DNA from: Rubellimicrobium arenae
GTDB taxonomy: Bacteria > Pseudomonadota > Alphaproteobacteria > Rhodobacterales > Rhodobacteraceae
Reading direction: 5' to 3'
Assembly: GCF_017916275.1 (NCBI RefSeq)
Contig: NZ_JAFMST010000014.1
Span: forward strand, 44,176 to 108,175
DNA length: 64,000 nt
A program made the position numbers and the translations under genes. Positions 19,286-28,236 of this stretch are shown piece by piece (within the stretch, counting starts at the first letter, position 1; each line of letters opens with the position of its first letter). Below the pieces are notes generated by a model. That model searched no databases. It saw only the letters and a list, made by a program, of their open reading frames with translations, and was not told the DNA's origin.

Positions 19286-20995
19286 ATGCCCTACCGTTCG
19301 CCGCTCGCCGAACTGCGCTTCCACCTCGATCACGTTGCGGGCTTCGCGCGGGTGGCCGCGACCGACCGCTTTGCCGAGGCCACGCCGGACATGGTCGACG
19401 CCGTCCTGACCGAGGCCGCCCGGCTGTGCGACGAGGTGCTGGTGCCCCTGAACCGACAGGGCGACCTGCACCCCGCCCGGCTGGAGAACGGCGTGATCCG
19501 CACCTCGCCCGGTTTCGCGGACGGCTACCGGGCCATTGCCGAGGGCGGCTGGATCGGCCTTGCCGCTTCGCCGGACTGGGGCGGCGCGGGGCTGCCGCTC
19601 GCGCTTGCCACCTGCGTGAACGACATGATGTCGGGGGCCTGCCTCGCGCTCCAGCTCAACCCGCTGATGACCCAGGGCCAGATCGAGGCGCTGGGCCACC
19701 ACGCCTCGCCCGAGATCCAGGCGCTTTACCTGCCCAAGCTCGTGTCCGGCGAATGGTCCGGGACCATGAACCTGACCGAGGCGCAGGCCGGCTCGGATGT
19801 GGGCGCGCTCCGCACCCGAGCCGAGCCTCTGGGCGACGGCACCTACGCCATCACCGGCGAGAAGATCTACATCACCTGGGCCGACAACGACTTTACCGCG
19901 AACGTCGTCCACATGGTCCTGGCGCGGCTGCCCGACGGGCCGTCCGGCACCAAGGGCATCTCGCTCTTCCTGGTGCCCAAGCTGATCCCTGACGGCGGCG
20001 GCCGTCCCGGCGAGCGCAACGCGCTGCGCCCCCTGAAGCTCGAGCACAAGCTGGGCCTGCACGGATCGCCCACCGCGGTCATGTCCTATGAAGGCGCCAG
20101 GGGCTGGCTGGTGGGCCCGCCCCATGGCGGCATGGCGGCGATGTTCACCATGATGAACAACGCCCGCCTGGGCGTGGGCGTGCAGGGGATCGGGGTGGCC
20201 GAGGCCGCCTTCCAGCAGGCGCTCGACTGGGCGAGGACACGCCGGCAGGGCCGTGCGGAGGGGTCCGGCGCCATCGTCGAGCACGCGGACGTGCGCCGGA
20301 TGCTCGCCACCATGAAGGCCGACCTGTTCGCCGCCCGGGCCATCGCGCTCGATTGCGCGGTGGCGCTCGACATGGCCACCGCGACTGGCGACCCGCTCTG
20401 GACGGCGCGCGCCGCGTTCCTCACCCCGATCGCCAAGGGGTTCGGCACCGATGTGGGCCACGAGGTCGCGCAGCTTGGCATCCAGGTCCATGGCGGCATG
20501 GGGTTCATCGAGGAAACAGGCGCCGCCCAGTACGCCCGCGACGTCCGCGTCACCCAGATCTACGAAGGGACGAACGGGATCCAGGCGCTCGACCTCGTGG
20601 GCCGCAAGCTCGCGGACGGGGGGGAGGCGGCGGGCCGGCTCATCGACGAGACCGTGGAGATCGCCGCCCTTGCCCGGGCGTCGCACCCCGACCTTGCGGA
20701 GCCTGTCTGGCAGGCCGCCGAAACCCTCCGCGAGGGGACGGAGTGGCTGCTGACCCATCCCGGGGACCGGGCCGCGGGCGCCACGCCCTACCTGCGCGCC
20801 TTCGCCCGGGTCCTGGGCGCCCGCGCCCACCTCCTGGCCGCCATGGCGGGCGACGGCGCGCGCGAACGCCTGGCCGCCTTCTATGTCCATCGCCTCCTCC
20901 CATCGCATGGCGGCCTCATGGCGCAGGTGCGGGACGGGGCCCGCGCGGTCATGGCCGTGACGCCCCACGACCTCGGATCTGGCGGGGGGGCGTGA
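19286..20995 (+). CDS. Acyl-CoA dehydrogenase, DmdC-like
   Basis: FAD enzyme introducing a 2,3-double bond into an acyl-CoA and passing electrons to ETF. 569 aa, longer than the ordinary ~380-aa family because of extra N-terminal and C-terminal helical domains. Visible: FAD/substrate segment MNLTEAQAGSDVGAL, FAD segment QLGIQVHGGMGFIEETG, and YEGTNGIQALDL with the candidate catalytic Glu. The N-terminus (MPYRSPLAELRFHLDHV) and overall size resemble DmdC/3-methylmercaptopropionyl-CoA dehydrogenases of roseobacters, but paralogues act on other acyl-CoAs, so substrate is not fixed. ETF-QO at 24691 would accept its electrons through ETF. Confidence 0.9.
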   Translation: MPYRSPLAELRFHLDHVAGFARVAATDRFAEATPDMVDAVLTEAARLCDEVLVPLNRQGDLHPARLENGVIRTSPGFADGYRAIAEGGWIGLAASPDWGGAGLPLALATCVNDMMSGACLALQLNPLMTQGQIEALGHHASPEIQALYLPKLVSGEWSGTMNLTEAQAGSDVGALRTRAEPLGDGTYAITGEKIYITWADNDFTANVVHMVLARLPDGPSGTKGISLFLVPKLIPDGGGRPGERNALRPLKLEHKLGLHGSPTAVMSYEGARGWLVGPPHGGMAAMFTMMNNARLGVGVQGIGVAEAAFQQALDWARTRRQGRAEGSGAIVEHADVRRMLATMKADLFAARAIALDCAVALDMATATGDPLWTARAAFLTPIAKGFGTDVGHEVAQLGIQVHGGMGFIEETGAAQYARDVRVTQIYEGTNGIQALDLVGRKLADGGEAAGRLIDETVEIAALARASHPDLAEPVWQAAETLREGTEWLLTHPGDRAAGATPYLRAFARVLGARAHLLAAMAGDGARERLAAFYVHRLLPSHGGLMAQVRDGARAVMAVTPHDLGSGGGA

Positions 20996-21049
20996 CAGTC
21001 GGCGGGGGATCGTCTATCCCCGCCCGGACCCACCGCAGAGGACACCGCC

Positions 21050-21265
21050 ATGGCCCAGCACAGCCACAGCCCGGAGCATGAGGGCGCCCTCGCCCGCGAG
21101 ACCCTGGCGCACACCACCAAGGCCCACGTCACCCCCCATCACGAGCCCGGCACCATGGACATCACCCGCCAGCAAGAGACCTTCGTCACCTTCCTGCGCT
21201 TCACCACGCGCATGGCCGTGGTCATCGTCGTGCTGCTGCTCCTGCTCGCGCTGTTCAACGGCTGA
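21050..21265 (+). CDS. aa3-type cytochrome c oxidase subunit IV
   Basis: 71-aa inner-membrane protein with one C-terminal helix (AVVIVVLLLLLALF) preceded by GTMDITRQQETFVTFLRFTTR, the signature of the alphaproteobacterial aa3 oxidase fourth subunit. The family core is about 44 aa starting near MDITRQQ; the extra 35 His-rich N-terminal residues could be real, as ATG 21050 has an AGAGGACACC ribosome site, or translation could begin at the internal ATG 21158. The catalytic subunits are not in this window. The next gene starts on its stop (TGATG). Confidence 0.88.
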   Translation: MAQHSHSPEHEGALARETLAHTTKAHVTPHHEPGTMDITRQQETFVTFLRFTTRMAVVIVVLLLLLALFNG

Positions 21266-21840
21266 TGCTTCGCCGCACGGTCCTGCTCGGCCTCCCGCTG
21301 GCGCTGGCGGGTTGCGCCGGCACCTCGGTCTGGGCTCCGGACGATGCGGTCGAGCACGCGCGCTATCGTGCGCCCGGCCCCACCTACCTGGCCCTCGTGA
21401 CGGTGCGGAACGAAGGGGACGGACAGGGCGCGCACACCGCCCTCCTCATCAACGCGAGCGAGCGGGTCCTGTTCGACCCCTATGGCGGCTGGACCGACCC
21501 CCTGGTGCCGGAGCGGAACGACGTTCTCTTCGGCTTCTCGCCCGGCGTCGAGGCGCGCTACCTCGATTACCAGGCCAAGGACGGCTACTACTATGTCCGG
21601 CAGGAAATCCAGGTCCCGCCCGAGGTGGCCGAGCAGGCCCTGGTGCTGGCCAAGAACTACGGCGCGGTCGGGATGGCGCAATGCACGCGCGCGACCTCGG
21701 ACATCCTGCGCCAGCTGCCCGGCTTCGAGTCGGTCCGCCTGACCTTCATCCCCGAGATGCTGTCGGGCCGATTCGGGCGCCTGCCCGGGGTCACCACGAT
21801 CGAACGGCACGGCCCTCGGCTCCCCGCCGAAGGAGCCTGA
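21265..21840 (+). CDS. Putative lipoprotein, possible permuted papain-like (NlpC/LRAT-type) fold
   Basis: 191-aa protein with a lipoprotein signal: short basic start, hydrophobic LLGLPLALA and lipobox LAGC (Cys17). The mature part has a conserved-looking His in GAHTALLINASERVLFDPYGG and, about 85 residues later, a Cys in AVGMAQCTRATSDIL. His before Cys in a small alpha/beta protein is the order expected in circularly permuted papain-fold hydrolases. This is an inference from motif order only, and the true family may be uncharacterised. Overlaps the cox IV gene by one base (TGATG), so expression is coupled. Confidence 0.7.
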   Translation: MLRRTVLLGLPLALAGCAGTSVWAPDDAVEHARYRAPGPTYLALVTVRNEGDGQGAHTALLINASERVLFDPYGGWTDPLVPERNDVLFGFSPGVEARYLDYQAKDGYYYVRQEIQVPPEVAEQALVLAKNYGAVGMAQCTRATSDILRQLPGFESVRLTFIPEMLSGRFGRLPGVTTIERHGPRLPAEGA

Positions 21841-21890
21841 ACCAGCGGGCCCGCAGGAGCCTTGGACCGGCCCGAACCGCGCCCGACCGA

Positions 21891-22571
21891 TCAGCGACGC
21901 TCCCAGGTCACGGCCTCCTCGCAGTCGCCGCGCATCCGCACCACGCGGCGAACGAAGCGGGCGATGTCGGGCACGCCGCCCAGGACCGCGAGTTCGACGA
22001 CCGGCTCTCCGCGCCGGCCCCGCTTTCGCCGCCAGTCCGCATAAGGGTAATCGCCGATCGGCCGGAAGGTGTCCCATCCCCGTGCGGCGGGGAAGGGGTC
22101 CGTGACGCCGCTGTTGATGGGGGACAGCTCGATCCGGTCACGATGCGCCGCAACAAGCGGAGCGGCCTCCACCTCCAGCACGTCATGGACCTTGTCCCGG
22201 TAAAGCTGCGCGCCGAGCAGCCGGGTCAGCCGTTCGCGCCGGAGCCAGAAGAACACGCGGCCGTTCAGCATCCGGAGCCACGTCTCGACGGGCAGGTCGG
22301 GGGGAAGCACCCGGGCCAGCCTTGCGACGTTCAGGGGCCGGTTGTCCCGGATCACCGCGCGGCCCAGGTCGGGCCGTTCGAGGGTGACCGCCTCGGGCCG
22401 GCGCTGCGCCTCGATGGCCTGCCGAGCGGACCCCGAAGCCCCGTAAAGGTCCAGGAGCGCCGAGGTGCTCAGCAAGCCCCTGTCGCGGATCTGCGGCCAG
22501 CTTCCTTCCTCGGCCATGTGGAAGAGAACGGGATGATCGTCGAGCAGTTCGGCCAGTTCGGCGTCGGTCAT
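21891..22571 (-). CDS. DUF7002-like protein of unknown function
   Basis: 226-aa soluble protein starting MTDAELAELLDDHPVLFHM. The N-terminal LFHMAEEGSWPQIRDRGLLST is the most distinctive piece, and I associate it with an uncharacterised family (DUF7002). A second block, NGRVFFWLRRERL, occurs near the middle. No signal or membrane segment. The His...I..xGLLS pattern recalls the NAD-binding start of DarT-type ADP-ribosyltransferases, but no catalytic Glu can be assigned with confidence. Convergent with the lipoprotein gene, divergent from mobA. Confidence 0.7.
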   Translation of the reverse strand: MTDAELAELLDDHPVLFHMAEEGSWPQIRDRGLLSTSALLDLYGASGSARQAIEAQRRPEAVTLERPDLGRAVIRDNRPLNVARLARVLPPDLPVETWLRMLNGRVFFWLRRERLTRLLGAQLYRDKVHDVLEVEAAPLVAAHRDRIELSPINSGVTDPFPAARGWDTFRPIGDYPYADWRRKRGRRGEPVVELAVLGGVPDIARFVRRVVRMRGDCEEAVTWERR

Positions 22572-22705
22572 GCGCGCTCTCCGTCCCCGGATGAGGACCT
22601 CCCATCCTTCCGGAAAGGTCGCCCCCACGGGCCCGGGGTCAAGTCCAGCTGGCCCGGGTCGCGCCGCACGCCTATCCTGGGGTCCGGCCGAAGAAGGAGC
22701 CTGCC

Positions 22706-23296
22706 GTGAGCCTTGTCCCGATCCCAGCCGTCATCGTCGCGGGCGGCCTCGCGCGCAGGATGGGCGGCGGCGACAAGATGCTCCGACCCTTGGGGACGGG
22801 CACGATCCTGTCGGAGATCCTGCGGCGGCTGGGTCCGCAGGCCAGCCCTGTCGCGATCAACGCCAACGGCGATCCGGCCCGCTTTGCGGCCTTCGGCCTG
22901 ATCGTCCTGCCGGATCCGGTCGAAGGTCGGCCGGGGCCGCTCGCGGGGCTTCTCGCCGCGATGGAATGGGCGGAACGCCTGGGCGCCCGTGAGGTCCTCA
23001 GCGTGCCGGGCGACGCGCCCTTCCTGCCACCCGATCTCCTGCCGCGCCTGCGGCAGGCTGGCGCGCCGGCCATCGCCAGCTCGGGCGGGCGCGATCATCC
23101 GGTGGCCGGGCTCTGGCCGAGCGCCCTGGGCGCCCAGCTCCGCGACGACCTGTCCGGGGGCCTGCGACGGGTCCTCGACTTCGCCGACCGGCAGGGCGCG
23201 CGACGGGTCGTCTTCGACTTAGGAGCCGGCGGTCCCGATCCGTTCCTGAACATCAACACGCCCGAGGACCTGACCAAGGCCGCAAGCTGGCTCTAG
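22706..23296 (+). CDS. mobA: Molybdenum cofactor guanylyltransferase
   Basis: Couples GMP from GTP to Mo-molybdopterin, forming the bis-MGD cofactor of DMSO-reductase-family enzymes. 196 aa, typical length. The nucleotidyltransferase signature VIVAGGLARRMGGGDKML is at residues 9-26, followed by NANGDPARF, LPDPVEGRPGPLAGLLA and VPGDAPFLP, the last holding the Mg-binding Asp. The start is GTG 22706, preceded by AAGAAGGAG. Further molybdopterin genes (moaD, moaE) lie about 13 kb away. No molybdoenzyme gene is seen in the window. Confidence 0.95.
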   Translation: MSLVPIPAVIVAGGLARRMGGGDKMLRPLGTGTILSEILRRLGPQASPVAINANGDPARFAAFGLIVLPDPVEGRPGPLAGLLAAMEWAERLGAREVLSVPGDAPFLPPDLLPRLRQAGAPAIASSGGRDHPVAGLWPSALGAQLRDDLSGGLRRVLDFADRQGARRVVFDLGAGGPDPFLNINTPEDLTKAASWL

Positions 23297-23427
23297 GGGT
23301 CGAACGCGCCCGAGATGGATGCCGAGGAGCCCTGCGCCGCATCGCGGGGCGGGGGCGCGGGACGGGCTTTCCGCCGATCAGGGAGTCGGGGCTGGATTTC
23401 CGAAGCGAACCGCCCAACATCCCTGTC

Positions 23428-24009
23428 ATGCGCATCGTTCGTGGCTTCACACCCGTCGACCGGCCGGCCATCGCCGCCCTGTATTGGGAAGCCTTCGGCC
23501 AGAAGCTGGGCCGGGCCTTGGGCCCGAGGGACCGTGCCCTTCGCTTCATCGAGACCGTGCTCTCCCCCGACCACGCCTTCTGCGCCTTCGACGAGGACGG
23601 GCGGCTGCTCGGGGTGGCCGGGTTCAAGACCCTCGAGGGCGCGCTGGTGGGGGGCGACTTCGCGGACATGGCGCGCGTCTATGGCCGGATCGGCGCCATG
23701 TGGCGCCTGGCCGTCCTGGCGCTCCTGTCGCGCGAGACCGAAAACGTCCGCTTCCTGATGGATGGCATCTTCGTCGCGCCCGAGGCCCGTGGACAGGGGG
23801 TCGGGACCCGCCTTCTGGACGCGATCGCGGCCGAAGCGCGCGCGCGGGGCTACCACGAGGTCCGGCTCGACGTGGTGGAGGACAACACGCGGGCCCGCGC
23901 GCTCTATGAGCGGGTCGGCTACAGGGCGGTGGCCCGGCATTCCACGGGCCTGCTGCGCTACGTCTTCCGCTTCCGGGCGGCCACGACCATGGTGCTGGAC
24001 CTCGGCTGA
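23428..24009 (+). CDS. GNAT family N-acetyltransferase
   Basis: 193-aa acetyl-CoA-dependent transferase. The acetyl-CoA loop is in DGIFVAPEARGQGVGTRLLD, followed by the motif B segment EVRLDVVEDNTRARALYERV and GYRAV, which are diagnostic. A hydrophobic segment in the middle (MWRLAVLALLS) is part of the fold rather than a clear membrane helix. Substrate unknown. Same strand as mobA with a 131-bp gap; convergent with greA. Confidence 0.88.
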   Translation: MRIVRGFTPVDRPAIAALYWEAFGQKLGRALGPRDRALRFIETVLSPDHAFCAFDEDGRLLGVAGFKTLEGALVGGDFADMARVYGRIGAMWRLAVLALLSRETENVRFLMDGIFVAPEARGQGVGTRLLDAIAAEARARGYHEVRLDVVEDNTRARALYERVGYRAVARHSTGLLRYVFRFRAATTMVLDLG

Positions 24010-24040
24010 GGTCCACACCGCGGGCCGGGCCCGGCTCTCC

Positions 24041-24511
24041 TCAGGAGTAGGAGATGCTGAGGACTTCGTAGCTCTTCTCGCCGCCCGGGGTGCGGACCTC
24101 GACGCTGTCGCCGACCCCCTTGCCGATCAGCGCGCGGGCCAGGGGCGACTTGATGTTGAGGCGTCCCTTCTCGATGTCGGCTTCGTACTCGCCGACAATC
24201 TGGTAGGTCTTCTCCTCGTCGGTGTCCTCGTCGACAAGCTGCACGGTCGCGCCGAACTTGATCGGCCCCGACAGCTTGGCGGTGTCGATCACCTCGGCCA
24301 GAGAGATGACGCTTTCGAGCTCCTTGATCCGGCCCTCGATGAAGCTCTGCTTCTCCTTGGCGGAATGATACTCGGCGTTTTCCGACAGGTCGCCGTGGGC
24401 GCGCGCCTCGGCGATGGCCGCGATGATCTCGGGCCGCTCCACAGTCTTGAGGCGCTTGAGCTCGGCGTCGAGCTTGTCGTACCCGGCGCGGGTCAGCGGG
24501 ATCTTTTCCAT
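24041..24511 (-). CDS. greA: Transcription elongation factor GreA
   Basis: Binds the secondary channel of RNA polymerase and stimulates transcript cleavage to rescue backtracked complexes. 156 aa, standard length: N-terminal antiparallel coiled coil (1-75) with the acidic tip in [14 protein letters not shown], and a C-terminal FKBP-like domain (80-156). I choose ATG 24511 ([14 protein letters not shown]), where the family begins; the preceding in-frame sequence is leader DNA. Divergent from etf-QO across a 179-bp region that contains a strong hairpin. Confidence 0.96.
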   Translation of the reverse strand: MEKIPLTRAGYDKLDAELKRLKTVERPEIIAAIAEARAHGDLSENAEYHSAKEKQSFIEGRIKELESVISLAEVIDTAKLSGPIKFGATVQLVDEDTDEEKTYQIVGEYEADIEKGRLNIKSPLARALIGKGVGDSVEVRTPGGEKSYEVLSISYS

Positions 24512-24590
24512 TTGCAGCCTTCTTACGCACGCTGGGTGGTTCAGGGACAGGTTCATAACCCGGCGGGAGGGTCCCAAGTCAAGTGCCGCG

Positions 24591-24613
24591 CACCCCTGGC
24601 CGCGCCAGGGGTG
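24591..24613. promoter_or_regulatory. Perfect 9-bp inverted repeat in greA/etf-QO intergenic region
   Basis: CACCCCTGG and CCAGGGGTG separated by five bases (CCGCG), 77 bp upstream of the etf-QO start and 79 bp upstream of greA. Could be an operator or a leader hairpin. A second, weaker pair CATTTG/CAAATG lies at 24630-24653. Confidence 0.5.
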
Positions 24614-24690
24614 ATGCAACGCCATGTCGCATTTGCGCTTTCCCGCACAAATGTCTACCTCCGGAGCCTGAAATGCAGAGGGGCAGGGCG

Positions 24691-26352
24691 ATGGCCGAAG
24701 TCGAACGCGAATCCATGGACTACGACGTGGTGATCGTCGGCGGCGGTCCGGCCGGCCTGTCGGCGGCGATCCGTCTGAAGCAGCTCGATCCCGACCTGTC
24801 GGTGGTCCTGCTCGAGAAGGGCTCCGAGGTCGGCGCCCATATCCTCTCGGGCGCGGTGCTCGACCCGGTGGGCCTCAACGCCCTCATCCCCGACTGGAAG
24901 GCCAAGGGCGCGCCGCTCGACACGCCGGTCACCGAGGACGCCTTCTATGTCCTGGGCGAAGGCGGGCGGGTGAAGATCCCCAACCGGATCATGCCGCCCC
25001 TGATGGACAACCATGGCAACTACATCGTGTCCATGGGCAACGTCTGCCGCTGGCTGGCCCGGCAGGCCGAGGATCTGGGCGTCGAGCTGTTCACCGGCAT
25101 GTCCTGCTCCGAGCTGGTCTGGGGCGAGAACGGCCGCCTTGCGGGGGTCGTCGCGGGCGAGTTCGGCAAGGTCGCGGACGGCACCTTCGAGGGCACGCCC
25201 GGCCCGAACTACGAGCCGGGCATGGAGATCCGGGGCAAGTACGTGTTCCTGGCCGAAGGCGTGCGCGGCTCCCTGTCCCAGCAGGTGATCGCGCAGTTCA
25301 AGCTGGCCGAGGGACGCGAGCCCCAGAAGTACGGCCTGGGGATGAAGGAGCTCTGGACCGTGGAGCCAGGCCGCTTCGGCGCGGGCCGGGTGTTCCACAC
25401 GATGGGCTGGCCGCTGGACCGCAGCGCGGGCGGCGGCGGGTTCATCTACGGCCTGTCCGACACCGAGGTCTATGTGGGCTTCGTCGTCCACCTGAACTAC
25501 CGCAACCCCTACCTGTACCCCTACGGCGAGTTCCAGCGCTTCAAGCACCACCCGCTCGTGGCCGAGATCCTGACGGGCGGCAAGCGCACGGCCTACGGCG
25601 CGCGGGCCATCAACGAAGGCGGCTGGCAGTCGCTGCCGAAGCTCGCCTTCCCGGGCGGCGCGCTCCTGGGCTGCGCGGCGGGCATGGTCAACGTCCCCCG
25701 CATCAAGGGCAACCACAACGCGATGCTCTCGGGCATCCACGCGGCCGAGGTGGCGCAGGCCGCCATCGCCGCGGGGCGCGAGGGCGACGTGCTCGAGGAC
25801 TACGACAACGTCGTGCGGACCGGCGCGGTGGGCCGCGACCTGCGTGCGGTGGCGAACGTGAAGCCGCTCTGGTCCCGCTACGGCGTCATGGCCTCCATGG
25901 GCCTGGGCGGCCTCGACATGTGGACGCGCACGCTCCTGAACCGTTCGGTCTTCGGCGAGATCCGCCACGGCAAGACCGACGCCGAATCGACCGAGCCCGC
26001 GGCGAAGCACAAGCCCATCGCCTACCCCAAGCCCGACGGGAAGCTCAGCTTCGACCGGGTGACCAACGTGGCCTATTCGGGCACCAACCACGACCCCGAC
26101 CAGCCCGCGCACCTGAAGCTCAAGGACCCGAGCATCCCGATCGCGCGGAACCTGCCCCTCTTTGCCGAGCCCGCGCAACGCTACTGCCCGGCCGGCGTCT
26201 ACGAGGTGGTCGAGGAGCCCACGGGACCGCGGTTCCAGATCAACTTCCAGAACTGCGTCCACTGCAAGACCTGTGACATCAAGGATCCCAGCCAGAACAT
26301 CGTCTGGACCGTCCCGCAGGGGGGCGACGGACCCAACTACCCCAACATGTGA
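24691..26352 (+). CDS. Electron transfer flavoprotein-ubiquinone oxidoreductase
   Basis: Membrane-associated FAD/4Fe-4S enzyme that moves electrons from reduced ETF (fed by acyl-CoA and other dehydrogenases) to ubiquinone. 553 aa from ATG 24691. The FAD-binding Rossmann motif [19 protein letters not shown] is near residues 12-30. The C-terminal ferredoxin-like part has CPAGVYE and [13 protein letters not shown], giving the four Cys ligands. Ends with GDGPNYPNM, as in the mitochondrial enzyme. An alternative ATG lies at 24673. ETF subunit genes are not in the window. Confidence 0.96.
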   Translation: MAEVERESMDYDVVIVGGGPAGLSAAIRLKQLDPDLSVVLLEKGSEVGAHILSGAVLDPVGLNALIPDWKAKGAPLDTPVTEDAFYVLGEGGRVKIPNRIMPPLMDNHGNYIVSMGNVCRWLARQAEDLGVELFTGMSCSELVWGENGRLAGVVAGEFGKVADGTFEGTPGPNYEPGMEIRGKYVFLAEGVRGSLSQQVIAQFKLAEGREPQKYGLGMKELWTVEPGRFGAGRVFHTMGWPLDRSAGGGGFIYGLSDTEVYVGFVVHLNYRNPYLYPYGEFQRFKHHPLVAEILTGGKRTAYGARAINEGGWQSLPKLAFPGGALLGCAAGMVNVPRIKGNHNAMLSGIHAAEVAQAAIAAGREGDVLEDYDNVVRTGAVGRDLRAVANVKPLWSRYGVMASMGLGGLDMWTRTLLNRSVFGEIRHGKTDAESTEPAAKHKPIAYPKPDGKLSFDRVTNVAYSGTNHDPDQPAHLKLKDPSIPIARNLPLFAEPAQRYCPAGVYEVVEEPTGPRFQINFQNCVHCKTCDIKDPSQNIVWTVPQGGDGPNYPNM

Positions 26353-26362
26353 CGGGGTCGAA

Positions 26363-26395
26363 CGCCCCCGGACGCGGCGACCGCGCACGGGGGCG
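26363..26395 (+). terminator. Hairpin downstream of etf-QO
   Basis: Outer stem CGCCCCCG/CGGGGGCG (8 bp) and inner stem GCGG/CCGC, starting 11 bases after the etf-QO stop. Followed by GAAATCG rather than a T-run. Confidence 0.55.
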
Positions 26396-26430
26396 GGAAA
26401 TCGCCGGTTGCATCCCGGATCGTTCCACCC

Positions 26431-26460
26431 TTGATTGCACCCGCTCACACCCGTCCCTAA
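26431..26460 (+). promoter_or_regulatory. Possible sigma70-type promoter for the TPR-ispE operon
   Basis: TTGATT and CCCTAA separated by 18 bases, in the relatively AT-richer segment after the etf-QO hairpin and 37 bases before the TTG start. Weak match to the consensus. Confidence 0.3.
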
Positions 26461-26496
26461 CTTGGCGGACGGGACAGGACGACAAGGAACAGGACC

Positions 26497-28236
26497 TTGC
26501 ACGCATCGGGACGAGGGTCTGCCCTTCTTGGGGGCCTGGCCACCGCTTTGGCACTGATCGCCTGGACGCCGGCCGGGGCCCAATCGTCCGCAACGGAGGC
26601 CAGCACAGCCCCCGCGGGCACCTATCTCGCGGCCCGGGCGGCCCGCGGGGCGGCGGACCTGCCGGTTGCGGCCGACCTGTTCGCCGAGGCCCTTGCGGCG
26701 GATCCGACCAACCCGTGGCTTCTGGGCAATGCGCTGTCGGCCAACCTGGGCCTGGGCCGCATCGAGGCGGCAGAGGATCTGGCCACCCGCATCGTCGAGG
26801 CCGGGCTTGCGAGCCCCTACGCCAGCCTGACCCTGGCCCTGTCCCATGCCGGGACGGGCGACTGGCGCGGCCTCCTAGGGGAACTCGAGGCAGGGCACAG
26901 CGTCAACTCGCTGGTGGACGGGCTGTCGCGCGGCTGGGCCTGGGTCGGGCTGGGCGATACCGGGGCCGCGGTGTCCGCCTTCGACGAGATCGCGACGACC
27001 CCGGCCTTGCGGGCCTTTGCGCTCTATCACAAGGCGCTGGCCCTTGCGCTGGCCGGCGATCTTGCCGGGGCCGATGCAGTGCTGGCGCTGCCTGAATCCG
27101 AAGGAATGCAGCACACCCGCCGGGCCGTCCTCGCCCATGCGGAAATCCTGGCCGCCCTTGGTCGCCCGCAGGACGGGCTGGCCCTGATCGACCAAGGCTT
27201 CGGCTCCGATCTCGACGCGCCGCTGGCCGACCTGCGCGCCCGTCTGGCCGCCGGGACGCCCGTGTCCTTCGACCTTGTCACCACCCCGGCCGAGGGCTTG
27301 GCCGAGGTGTATCACAGCGTTTCGGCCGCCCTCGCGCCCGAGGACGCCGAAGCGGCCCTTCTTTATGCCCGCGCCGCCCTGGCGCTGGACCCCCGCCATG
27401 CCGAGGCGGCTCTTCTGGCCGGGCAGCTCCTCGAGAAGCTGGGGCAGCCAACGCTCGCCCGCGACGCCTATGCGCTCGTTCCCGCCGAGGACCCGCTGGC
27501 CGTTTCGGCCGAGCTGGGACGCGCCGGCGTCCTCAAGGCGCAAGGCGAGGACGCGGCCGCGCTGGAGGTCCTCAGCCAGTTGGCCCAGGATCATCCGGAC
27601 CTGCCCGAGGTCCAGGCGGAGCTCGGCGACCTTCTTCGCGGGATGGACCGCTTCGCGGAGGCGGAGGCCGCCTACACCCGTGCGATCGATCTTTCCCCGG
27701 ACGGTTCCGGGCGCCTCTGGTACATGCGCTTCATGAGGGCGCTGGCCCGCGAGGGTCAGGCGAACTGGCCAGGCACCGAGGAGGACCTGCGGGCGGCTCT
27801 GGCGCTCCGGCCCGACCAGCCCCAGCTCCTCAATCACCTGGGCTATTCTCTGGTGGACCGGGGGGAGAAGCTGGACGAAGCGCTGGACATGATCCGCCGC
27901 GCGGTGGACCTGCGGCCCGACAGCGGCGCGATCGTCGACTCGCTCGGGTGGGCCTACTTCAAGCTCTCGCGGTATCCCGAGGCTGTGGTCGAGCTGGAAA
28001 AGGCCGCAAGCCTTGCCGCGACGGATCCGGTGGTGAACGATCACCTGGGCGACGCCTACTGGATGGTGGGACGCACCCGCGAGGCCCGCTTCCAGTGGAC
28101 CCGCGCCTTGTCCTTCGACCCGTCCCCCGACGAGGCCGAGCGCATCCGCGCCAAGCTGGCCGACGGCCTTGGCGCATCGCCCGCCGACCCGAGCAAGGAA
28201 ACGGCCGGAGTGCCTGCCGTCAGCCCCGGTGGATAA
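26497..28236 (+). CDS. Exported tetratricopeptide-repeat protein
   Basis: 579 aa from a TTG start preceded by AAGGAACAGGACC. A signal peptide (LLGGLATALALIAWTPAGA, then Q) predicts a periplasmic location. The rest is helical TPR scaffold from about residue 40 to 560; the clearest repeats are at the C-terminal end (AEAAYTRAIDLSPD; LNHLGYSLVDRGEKLDEAL; VNDHLGDAYWMVGRTREAR). Scaffold or assembly role is all the family predicts. The ispE start lies inside its last codons, so the two are translationally coupled. Confidence 0.87.
   Translation: MHASGRGSALLGGLATALALIAWTPAGAQSSATEASTAPAGTYLAARAARGAADLPVAADLFAEALAADPTNPWLLGNALSANLGLGRIEAAEDLATRIVEAGLASPYASLTLALSHAGTGDWRGLLGELEAGHSVNSLVDGLSRGWAWVGLGDTGAAVSAFDEIATTPALRAFALYHKALALALAGDLAGADAVLALPESEGMQHTRRAVLAHAEILAALGRPQDGLALIDQGFGSDLDAPLADLRARLAAGTPVSFDLVTTPAEGLAEVYHSVSAALAPEDAEAALLYARAALALDPRHAEAALLAGQLLEKLGQPTLARDAYALVPAEDPLAVSAELGRAGVLKAQGEDAAALEVLSQLAQDHPDLPEVQAELGDLLRGMDRFAEAEAAYTRAIDLSPDGSGRLWYMRFMRALAREGQANWPGTEEDLRAALALRPDQPQLLNHLGYSLVDRGEKLDEALDMIRRAVDLRPDSGAIVDSLGWAYFKLSRYPEAVVELEKAASLAATDPVVNDHLGDAYWMVGRTREARFQWTRALSFDPSPDEAERIRAKLADGLGASPADPSKETAGVPAVSPGG

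Noticed and set aside
24655..26847. A 730-codon open frame antisense to etf-QO
   Set aside because: It mirrors a clear ETF-QO gene, is Arg/Gly/His-rich, and has no domains. Long antisense frames are a normal effect of very high GC content.
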